Source: Lachnospiraceae bacterium (GTDB lineage Bacteria; Bacillota; Clostridia; Lachnospirales; Lachnospiraceae). Taken from it: 43,509 nucleotides of DNA. This document shows, one piece after another, positions 9,546 through 16,226 of the stretch. The position numbers and the translations under genes were made by a program. The notes beneath the pieces are model-generated. The model was not told where the DNA came from. It ran no database searches and worked only from the letters and a program-made list of their open reading frames with translations. The stretch's first letter is position 1. Each line of letters opens with the position of its first letter. Location of the stretch: contig JAFYAS010000046.1 in the NCBI GenBank assembly GCA_017540605.1, positions 102,330 to 145,838 of the forward strand. The letters run 5' to 3'.

Positions 9546-10739
9546 TTATATTCCGCCCACTACAGATTTTTCTTTTATAATATCAGTAACCCTTATTCCG
9601 AAGCTCTCTTCTATAACGACAACCTCGCCCTTGGCTACTAATTTACCATTAACTAAAACGTCGATAGGCTCACCGGCTATCCTATCTAATTCTATAATAG
9701 TACCGGGAGTGAATTCAAGTATTTCTTTTATCGACTTACTTGTCCTTCCAAGCTCAACAGTGACCTGCAAAGGAACATCCATGATAAGATCGATGTTCTC
9801 CTGCTGGGTAATGGGATTGACTCCCTGCATGAAGGACTGGAACTGAACAGGCTGAGCATTGATATCCTGTGCCGGAGGCACATAATTCGGATACCCCATA
9901 TTCATCTGGGGCATACCCATGTTCATCTGGGGCGCACCCATATTCATCTGAGGCATACCACCGCCCATGCTACTCATATCCGGTGCCGGCATCGGTTGCG
10001 GTGCAGGTGCAGGCTGTGGCGCCGGACTCGGCGCAGGTGCAGGCCTTGCCGGTTCTTCGGGCTGCTTGCTCATCGAGAATACATCAAGAAGCTCTCTCGC
10101 AAAATCTATAGGATAAAGCTGCATGATGTTACTGTCTACCAGATCCCCGATCTCCATCCTGAAGGAAACAAGTGCGAACTGCCCGCTTGAAAAACCGCTT
10201 ATCCTTTCCTCCGAAACATCCCTGATATCCTTTATAAGCTCCGCCGTAGGTGGAGAAATATCAATCTTTCGGTTGAGCATGGATGACATAGATGTTGCAG
10301 CAGAACCCATCATCTGGTTCATGGCCTCACAGATGGCACTCATATGAAGCTCAGAAAGCTCTTCTATATGACCGGTACCATCGCCACCCATCATCAGATC
10401 GGTGATGACCTTAACATCATCCTCTCTTAGCATCAGGACATTGTTACCCTTGATACCTTCCCTGTAGGAAATGTCTATAAAAACACAGGGAACCTGATAG
10501 GAATCACAGACCTTATCCCAATCGGTCGCCTCGACCTTCGGGGTCGTGATCATAACCTTCTGGTTGACAAGGGTATATAGCGTGGTTGCCGCCGTTCCCA
10601 TACATATATTGGATATCTCGCCTAAGGCATCTTTCTCTTCAGGAGAAAGATCAAAGCCGCCGGAAGATGAACCACCGTCATCTCCGCCCATGCCGCCAAG
10701 CAAAGCGTTGATCTCTTCTTGTGAAAGCATTCCATCCAT
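9546..10739 (-). CDS. fliY: FliY: CheC-like phosphatase fused to FliN switch domain
   Basis: The product has 397 residues. An N-terminal FliM-like peptide (LSQEEINALLGG, about 5-16) can bind CheY-P. A CheC-type phosphatase domain (about 30-215) carries both E-x2-N active-site pairs (Glu41/Asn44 and Glu138/Asn141). After a long Pro/Ala/Met-rich linker (225-310) comes a FliN domain (about 315-397, DVPLQVTVELGRT...). FliY sits at the base of the C-ring and dephosphorylates CheY-P. The linker contains three heptads ending in PQMNMG (263-282), with a 21-bp period in the DNA. It starts 6 nt after fliM. Confidence 0.96.
   Translation of the reverse strand: MDGMLSQEEINALLGGMGGDDGGSSSGGFDLSPEEKDALGEISNICMGTAATTLYTLVNQKVMITTPKVEATDWDKVCDSYQVPCVFIDISYREGIKGNNVLMLREDDVKVITDLMMGGDGTGHIEELSELHMSAICEAMNQMMGSAATSMSSMLNRKIDISPPTAELIKDIRDVSEERISGFSSGQFALVSFRMEIGDLVDSNIMQLYPIDFARELLDVFSMSKQPEEPARPAPAPSPAPQPAPAPQPMPAPDMSSMGGGMPQMNMGAPQMNMGMPQMNMGYPNYVPPAQDINAQPVQFQSFMQGVNPITQQENIDLIMDVPLQVTVELGRTSKSIKEILEFTPGTIIELDRIAGEPIDVLVNGKLVAKGEVVVIEESFGIRVTDIIKEKSVVGGI
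9894..9953 (-). repeat. Tandem 21-bp coding repeat in the fliY linker
   Basis: Three consecutive 21-bp units encode PQMNMG plus one variable residue, inside the Pro-rich linker of FliY. The units differ at a few bases. Repeats of this kind change copy number easily and would alter linker length between the phosphatase and FliN domains. Confidence 0.8.
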
Positions 10740-10745
10740 AAATAA

Positions 10746-11726
10746 CTACTCCTCTCCTCTAATGACCTCAGATACCTTGACGGCATACTTCTCACCAGAG
10801 GTACCGGGCAACGCTTTGAATTTGATAATGTTGCCCACATAGACATCGAGTGGACTCTCAACGCCTTTGTCGATCTTTATTATATCACCTTTCTGGATAT
10901 TTATAAAGTCCATAACTGAAATCGAGCTTCTACCAAGTACCGCCTTGATCGGTATCGGCGCCTTGCTGATCGCAGCCTCTATCACATCATCGTAGCTGGT
11001 CTCGTCAGTGCTCTGCATAGTAGAGAACCAGTACTTTGTATTTAGCTTGTCCATCACGTCTTCCAATGTAATAAACGGAAGACATACATTCATCAGACTT
11101 TCCACATCCCCCATCTTCACGCTTATGGTTACGATGGCTATCATCTCGCTGGGGGAAATGATCTGCGCAAACTGAGGATTGGTCTCTATCCTTTCAAGTC
11201 GCGGTGACAGTTTCACCACATTGGCCCAGGGTTCTATAAGCTGGGAGACTATGATGTTGTATATCCTCTCGATGATACTTATCTCTATCTCCGAAAAATC
11301 CCTCGTCTTGTCCAGAGCCTCTCCCTGTCCTCCAAGCATCCTGTCTATCATAGCAAAACCAATATTGGTTCCCAACTCTACGATAATACTTCCTGAAAGC
11401 GGATTAAAATTCACTATGCCAAGAAGCACCGGATTCGGAAGAGCATTTGAAAACTCCTGATAAGTCTGAGCCTCCGAGCTCATGACATCAAGCTGCACCG
11501 TTTTTCTTAAATAAGCAGGAAGATTAGTCGATACAAGTCTGTTAAAGTGTTCAAATATGATCTCTAACGTCCTTAAATGCTCCTTTGAGAACTTTGCGGG
11601 TCTGGCAAAATCATAATCTTTAATTTTTAAAGTATGGTCTTCCTGATAGTCCTCGACATCCAAATTGCCGCTACTAAGATCCATCAACAATTTGTCAATC
11701 TCGTCCTGAGACAATACGTCTGCCAC
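10746..11726 (-). CDS. fliM: FliM flagellar motor switch protein
   Basis: The product has 326 residues. The CheY-P-binding N-terminal peptide (VLSQDEIDKLLMDL, residues 4-17) is present. It is followed by the FliM middle domain, with IGFAMIDRMLGGQGEAL as a variant of the GGxG loop that contacts FliG, and a C-terminal SpoA domain from about residue 240. FliM links FliG to FliY in the C-ring. The gene is 38 nt downstream of fliL and 6 nt upstream of fliY. Confidence 0.97.
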   Translation of the reverse strand: MADVLSQDEIDKLLMDLSSGNLDVEDYQEDHTLKIKDYDFARPAKFSKEHLRTLEIIFEHFNRLVSTNLPAYLRKTVQLDVMSSEAQTYQEFSNALPNPVLLGIVNFNPLSGSIIVELGTNIGFAMIDRMLGGQGEALDKTRDFSEIEISIIERIYNIIVSQLIEPWANVVKLSPRLERIETNPQFAQIISPSEMIAIVTISVKMGDVESLMNVCLPFITLEDVMDKLNTKYWFSTMQSTDETSYDDVIEAAISKAPIPIKAVLGRSSISVMDFINIQKGDIIKIDKGVESPLDVYVGNIIKFKALPGTSGEKYAVKVSEVIRGEE

Positions 11727-11764
11727 TTATCTCACCTCACAATGCTCACAAGATCATTTTAATA

Positions 11765-12274
11765 TTATTGCAAGGTAAATTCCTTAAAGTCAACTCCGTA
11801 GATGGTCTCGGTATTGAACTGCTGCTGAAGCTTTCTCAAGATCTCCTTCTTAACCTTGCTCTGACCCTCAGCTGAATTAAGCTGCTCGTATGAATACTGT
11901 GAAATTGTACTTCTGACCGTATCATCCACAAGACCCATGCTTGAACCCAAAAGCGAGGAAAGCTTTGCATAATCATCTGCTTTGTTGTCCATAGAGATAA
12001 TGTACTTAAGCATAGCATAATGCTTTCCACCTGCAGCATCATCAGGAAGATTCGCCATAATGGTATCGGCTGACTCCATGGTTGCTATCTGCTCAAGAGG
12101 GATCTGAACCGTATCGGAGCCGGTAAGCTCAAGCTTTAAAACCGAGGCTATATCCGTGATCAGATTGTTGGTCTTTTGGGCTGACGGCATACATACAAAT
12201 ACTATCAGACAGTTAAGCACAAGATTAACCAGGCATAAAGCCAATATAATAACACTTATCAGATTTTTTTTCAT
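11765..12274 (-). CDS. fliL: FliL stator-associated membrane protein
   Basis: This 169-residue protein has one N-terminal transmembrane helix (about 5-29) and an extracytoplasmic domain (LIVFVCMPSAQKTNNLITDIA... through KILRKLQQQFNTETIYGVDFKEFTLQ). The C-terminal YGVDFKEFTLQ resembles the family ending (IxxVYFTxFVxQ). FliL rings surround stator units. It overlaps the motB stop by 4 nt (ATGA), as in many motAB-fliL operons. Sequence conservation in FliL is low, so the call leans partly on position. Confidence 0.88.
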   Translation of the reverse strand: MKKNLISVIILALCLVNLVLNCLIVFVCMPSAQKTNNLITDIASVLKLELTGSDTVQIPLEQIATMESADTIMANLPDDAAGGKHYAMLKYIISMDNKADDYAKLSSLLGSSMGLVDDTVRSTISQYSYEQLNSAEGQSKVKKEILRKLQQQFNTETIYGVDFKEFTLQ

Positions 12275-13257
12275 TGCAGGCTGTCTCCTTCTTCAATCTG
12301 AGAATTGAGCTGATTGTATATCTTTATCACAACTCTTCTGTTTCTCGCCCTTCCTTCCGGAGTATCATTGGAGGTAATGGGTCTTGATTCACCATAACCC
12401 GATATCTCGATATTGCCGTCCAAGAAGTTCTGCTGCGAGGCTATGAAGTCATATACCGAATTGGCTCTCGCTGTCGAAAGCTCTCTGTTGTCCTTGTAGG
12501 TTCCGCTTGTCATAGGGACATTGTCGGTATGTCCTTCAAATTTAATAATATTATTCCTGTATTTTACAAGAATACTTGCTACCTTCTGCAAATATATCTT
12601 TGATTCTGCCGCAAAGCTTGCACTACCGGAATCAAAAAGTATAGATCCGTTCATATCAAGCTCTACATACTGGGAGTTGTAATCGAGCTCCTGCATATCC
12701 TCAATGGAATAGCTCTCAAGGAGTTCTCTGATCTCGTCATACATCTCCTCAGACTGCTTTTCGCCCTTTTCGGACATCTGCTCTTTAAGCTCCTCCTCAG
12801 AAAGCTTTTCTTCCTTGGTCTCAGCTACCTCAGTTGACTCAGCCGTGCTTTCCTCGGTAAATTCTCCCGACGAGGTACTTTCCTCAGTACCCAGATCAGC
12901 GTCATCATTACTCTTATTGTTTTTATCTCCCTCGTCGCCTATGGCTTCCTCTTCAACATTGTTGCCGCTTTCTTCCTGAGCATAGCCTATCTCAGTAAGC
13001 ACGGAATTGATGTTCGGAAGCTGGGATACACCTCCGGATACAGACATACCCTGTATCAGATTGATGGCACCCTGAGGCAATATGGAAAAGCTCATCCTAT
13101 CGAACGAAGCAGCTATATTCTGAAGCTTACCCTCATCTACCGTGGAGCTGGCAAAAAGCAACACGAAGAAGCAGAGAAGCAGGTTCATCAGATCCGAGAA
13201 CGTGGCCATCCACGCGGGGGCGCCTTCCTCGGGCGGCTTTTCTTTTTTCTTCGCCAT
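12271..13257 (-). CDS. motB: MotB stator protein with long acidic periplasmic linker
   Basis: The protein has 328 residues. A cytosolic stub is followed by a single transmembrane helix (16-38) carrying the ion-binding Asp22 (WMATFSDLMNLLLCFFVLLF). The plug/linker region comes next, then an OmpA-like peptidoglycan-binding domain (about 200-325) with FEGHTDNVPM and ELSTARANSVYDF. Between them lies an approximately 80-residue stretch (94-174) almost entirely Glu, Asp, Ser, Thr, Lys and Asn, which I consider longer than usual. The start overlaps the motA stop by one base (TAATG), so stator subunits are coupled. Ion specificity cannot be told from the sequence by eye. Confidence 0.96.
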   Translation of the reverse strand: MAKKKEKPPEEGAPAWMATFSDLMNLLLCFFVLLFASSTVDEGKLQNIAASFDRMSFSILPQGAINLIQGMSVSGGVSQLPNINSVLTEIGYAQEESGNNVEEEAIGDEGDKNNKSNDDADLGTEESTSSGEFTEESTAESTEVAETKEEKLSEEELKEQMSEKGEKQSEEMYDEIRELLESYSIEDMQELDYNSQYVELDMNGSILFDSGSASFAAESKIYLQKVASILVKYRNNIIKFEGHTDNVPMTSGTYKDNRELSTARANSVYDFIASQQNFLDGNIEISGYGESRPITSNDTPEGRARNRRVVIKIYNQLNSQIEEGDSLQ

Positions 13258-14048
13258 TACTCTCCACCACCTTCGCCTCCTAAGCCTTCTCTTGCAGAAG
13301 GTGCAAGGAATGACTTAAGCTTCTCTTCGATGACACGAGGGTTCTCTCCTGCCTGAATAGACAGAAGTCCTTCTATCATGATCTCCTTTGTCATCATCTC
13401 GCTGGCATTCTGAACATCAAGCTTTGATGACACGGGAGTACATATCCAGTTTGCAAGTACGGAGCCGTAGAATGTGGTGATCAAGGCCACGGCCATGTTG
13501 GGACCGATGGAAGCCGCATCCGACATATCTACGAGCATGAGCACCAGACCGATCAGGGTACCGATCATACCCCAGGCGGGACCGTTCGCACCAAGTCCCT
13601 TCCAGAAGGCTATATTCGCCTGATGTCTGACATCTATGTTGACTAATTCTGTTTCAAGAATACTTCTTACAAGCTCGGGATCAGTACCATCTACGATAAG
13701 CATGATGCCCTTCTTCATAAAGGGATCCTCGATGCTGTTACCTGATTCCTCAAGTGCCAAAAGTCCTTCCTTTCTCGCAACATTGGAAAGATCTATGATA
13801 CTCTTTATTGCACCTATCTCATCATTGGGTGGAACCTTGAGGATCAGTCCGAAGCTCTTAAGTCCACCAATAAAGCCGGACATCGTATTACAAGCCAATG
13901 TAGCTCCAAGGGAACCTCCGAACGTGATGAGCACTGAAGGAACATCCAAGAAGTTTCCGACACCGGCTACACCCTGAGGTGAGTTCATCATACCGAAAAG
14001 CATGAGTCCTAATGCCAATAACAATCCGATTACCGAAGCTAAATCCAT
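13257..14048 (-). CDS. motA: MotA stator protein
   Basis: This 263-residue protein has four membrane helices (about 2-20, 35-55, 150-172, 182-203). It contains the cytosolic loop contacting FliG and the conserved ANGPAWGMIGTLIGLVLML segment of the MotA/TolQ/ExbB fold. MotA5MotB2 units conduct ions and drive rotation. The C-terminal stretch is glycine rich (AREGLGGEGGGE). It begins 108 nt after flbD and is fused to motB by a TAATG overlap. Confidence 0.96.
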   Translation of the reverse strand: MDLASVIGLLLALGLMLFGMMNSPQGVAGVGNFLDVPSVLITFGGSLGATLACNTMSGFIGGLKSFGLILKVPPNDEIGAIKSIIDLSNVARKEGLLALEESGNSIEDPFMKKGIMLIVDGTDPELVRSILETELVNIDVRHQANIAFWKGLGANGPAWGMIGTLIGLVLMLVDMSDAASIGPNMAVALITTFYGSVLANWICTPVSSKLDVQNASEMMTKEIMIEGLLSIQAGENPRVIEEKLKSFLAPSAREGLGGEGGGE

Positions 14049-14156
14049 CTTTAAACTACCTCTAAGTAAAAATCAAAGTAACGGTTTTGCTGCTTACGCT
14101 TAATACACTTAATTAAACAACACAATAATCTAACCTGCATATTCTCCGCATTGAAA

Positions 14157-14360
14157 CTATTTCAACTCGGTGAGCAGATTAGAATATATCCTTCTACGAT
14201 ATGCTATGACCGATTCCGTAATATCTCTTGCGCTTTCCTTTACTATGATCTTTCTCCCCGTTGTAAGTGTGATCACAGTATCCGGAGTCTCCTCTACGAA
14301 CTCGATGATATCGGCATTTATCGTAACCTTTATATCATTTAATCTTGTAACCTCGATCAA
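14157..14360 (-). CDS. flbD: FlbD-family small flagellar protein
   Basis: This is a 67-residue protein of the small FlbD family (MIEVTRLNDIKVTINADIIEFVEETPDTVITLTTGRKIIVKES). It is one beta-rich domain with no helix-turn-helix, unlike the Caulobacter regulator of the same name. The function is unknown, but in Firmicutes it almost always lies between flgE and motA. The start is TTG with AGGGGAG 5 nt upstream. Here it is separated from flgE by the five-gene signalling cassette and has its own probable promoter 43-70 nt upstream. Confidence 0.93.
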   Translation of the reverse strand: MIEVTRLNDIKVTINADIIEFVEETPDTVITLTTGRKIIVKESARDITESVIAYRRRIYSNLLTELK

Positions 14361-14402
14361 GCCAGCTCCCCTAATACTACATGTTGAACATAATCATTTA
14401 TT

Positions 14403-14431
14403 ACTATACCATATTTGCGCATATTAGGAAA
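14403..14431 (-). promoter_or_regulatory. Probable sigma-A promoter of flbD-motA unit
   Basis: On the minus strand the -10 is TATAGT (14403-14408), preceded by TGG, which forms an extended -10. The -35 position at 17-nt spacing is TTTCCT (14426-14431), a poor match. No sigma-28-like element (TAAA...GCCGATAA) is present. The spacer holds the 14-bp motif described separately. Confidence 0.55.
14412..14425 (-). promoter_or_regulatory. Near-palindromic motif in flbD promoter spacer
   Basis: The minus-strand sequence AATATGCGCAAATA fills the spacer between the -35 and -10 positions. Its central 12 bp are symmetric at 10 of 12 positions. The same motif with one change (AATATGCACAAATA) lies next to the -35 of the signalling cassette promoter at 22271-22284. 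Binding at this place would be expected to block RNA polymerase; the factor is unknown. Confidence 0.5.
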
Positions 14432-14454
14432 GTTTTTTTTTATTATCCGGCCCC

Positions 14455-15234
14455 CTATTTTGAAAAAAATGAATGAACCGCTGCCATAAGCTTTTCCTTG
14501 TCTACAGGCTTTAAAAAATATCCTACAGGTTTTAGGTCCATGACCTCCATCACGGTATTCTTGTCACCCTTACCGGTAAGGAACATAAACGGTATATCCT
14601 TCGTTCTTTCATCCTCCCTAAGCTGCTTTATAAGCATAGGTCCAGATATAAGAGGCATCTCATAATCCACAATGATCAGGTCAGGGTTATTCTCCATAAG
14701 CCATTTCTTTGCATGCATACCAGAATTTGCCGGCTGGATGGTGTATTCATCCTTAAGCCATCCACGCAAAAGATTCACTATGGAGGCATCATCATCTATG
14801 ATCAGGATACTTTTCTTTTTATTGGTCTTTAATGGCTTTTCCGATACACCCTCGCCATCCTTTTTTGCGGATAGATTGACAGAACCTAAAGCCGATCTTG
14901 CCGACACCAAAAAGCCCATGATATCAAGGGGCTTTTTAAATCTATCTACAACATATTCATCGGGAATGTATTTTGAAAGCTCCTCTTCTTCACTCTCTCC
15001 ACCTACGACTATAAAATCCTTGGGATGCGTAGCCATCAATATCTTGATCATCATCAGCTCGGAAAACAAAGATTCCACAGAATCCTCAATATAGAGAACC
15101 CCAAGTTTGTGCTCATCCCATGAATCCTTTATCTTCACCTTGTCCATGGGAAGAATAGTGGCTGAGATACCATTTTCCGAAAGTTTTTTCACCGCATTCT
15201 TTAATATGATATTGTCCTTCTTTGTTATGATCAT
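14455..15234 (-). CDS. Orphan response regulator: pseudo-receiver plus receiver, no DNA-binding domain
   Basis: From the ATG that forms TGATG with the upstream gene, the protein has 259 residues. The N-terminal domain (about 1-115) has a receiver-like pattern but no convincing phospho-acceptor; the place is occupied by a Glu-Asp pair in LGVLYIEDSVESL. After a basic linker, the second receiver (about 142-259) is complete: DDD at 147-149, Asp190 (LIIVDYEMP), Thr220 (FLTGKGD) and Lys242 (FLKPVD). There is no output domain, so it probably acts by protein contact, like CheY or Spo0F. An alternative start at 15246 adds four residues. It is the last gene of the five-gene cassette. Confidence 0.88.
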   Translation of the reverse strand: MIITKKDNIILKNAVKKLSENGISATILPMDKVKIKDSWDEHKLGVLYIEDSVESLFSELMMIKILMATHPKDFIVVGGESEEEELSKYIPDEYVVDRFKKPLDIMGFLVSARSALGSVNLSAKKDGEGVSEKPLKTNKKKSILIIDDDASIVNLLRGWLKDEYTIQPANSGMHAKKWLMENNPDLIIVDYEMPLISGPMLIKQLREDERTKDIPFMFLTGKGDKNTVMEVMDLKPVGYFLKPVDKEKLMAAVHSFFSK

Positions 15235-16211
15235 CAAATCCTGCATAGCTCAACTATCTCCTCCCATTTCATCTCTAAAAGCAATGTATTTAACCTGTCA
15301 TATCTGTCCTTGTCTTTTGCCGGCAATCTGTAATCAGCCAGATATCCGAGAAGCATCTCAATAGAATCATAGTCCATAGCATCAGCATATTCCGCTATAG
15401 CCGAAAACGTTTCCGAAAGCTCCGACTCATCAATAAGAGGTCTTGCATCATCAGCCTCATCCTTTTCAAGAATCGGCTTAAGCTTCTTTGAAAAACTCTT
15501 TAGGCAAACAAGAAGCTCATCGGTATTATTATCTATATATTCGATATTTTCTTCGTTTCCTGCTTCCTCCAAAAGTCTTGCTTTTTCGGACAGCTCTAAA
15601 GCTCCCACCAGTCTTGCAGCACTTTTTAGGGCATGAACCTTGATGATATAATTCTTTATATCTGAATCATGATAAAGCTTATCGATCTCTCCTGCTTTAC
15701 CCTCTATGGTATTGTAGAATACAGCCAGTGCCTCATGATAGCCCTCCAAGGATCCACAGTTTTTTACTCCTTCAGCATAGTCAAGTCCCTCTATACCGTC
15801 ATAGGGCTCCACCTTCTTATCCACCTTATTCATAGGGTCATTTGAAAGTCTTTGATCTCCGGTATCCTCCGGAACAAAAAGCTCCAACATAGCTTTTAGC
15901 TTTTCCTTTGTAAGAGGCTTTTTTACGGTGAGAGGATATACATCTTCGGGAGTAAAAAGTTCGTCCTCCATTATGATCACAGTCGCATTCTTTCTTAATG
16001 GTTCTGAGAGCTTTTTAATCGCTTCCTGAAGCTTTCCGAAAATATCCGTTCTGTTTAAAAAAATCAGTGAAAAATCCCGTTCAGGCAAAAGCTCCAGCCC
16101 CTCAAAAAAGGACTCAGAAAAAACAGGAGTATAGTCTGTCCCGTTAAACAGCTCCTTTATGTATGCTCTTTCAAGTCTTGAATTGTCAATCACCAATATC
16201 TCTTTTTTCAA
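15234..16211 (-). CDS. HPt phosphotransfer protein with N-terminal pseudo-receiver
   Basis: The protein has 325 residues in three parts. The N-terminal domain (about 1-115) has a receiver pattern (LVIDNSR, a final VKKPL with Lys98), but the phospho-acceptor position is Asn53 in LIFLNRTD, so it should not be phosphorylated. The middle domain (about 140-245) is an HPt four-helix bundle with the active His193 in KVHALKSAARLVGA. The helical, acidic C-terminal part (about 255-325) is unrecognised. The start is TTG with GGAG 8 nt upstream, 15 nt after the DegV-fused kinase. It is the only intact HPt in the cassette, so it likely relays phosphate from both kinases to the next gene's product. Confidence 0.87.
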   Translation of the reverse strand: MKKEILVIDNSRLERAYIKELFNGTDYTPVFSESFFEGLELLPERDFSLIFLNRTDIFGKLQEAIKKLSEPLRKNATVIIMEDELFTPEDVYPLTVKKPLTKEKLKAMLELFVPEDTGDQRLSNDPMNKVDKKVEPYDGIEGLDYAEGVKNCGSLEGYHEALAVFYNTIEGKAGEIDKLYHDSDIKNYIIKVHALKSAARLVGALELSEKARLLEEAGNEENIEYIDNNTDELLVCLKSFSKKLKPILEKDEADDARPLIDESELSETFSAIAEYADAMDYDSIEMLLGYLADYRLPAKDKDRYDRLNTLLLEMKWEEIVELCRI

Positions 16212-16226
16212 GTTAAGGTCTCCACT

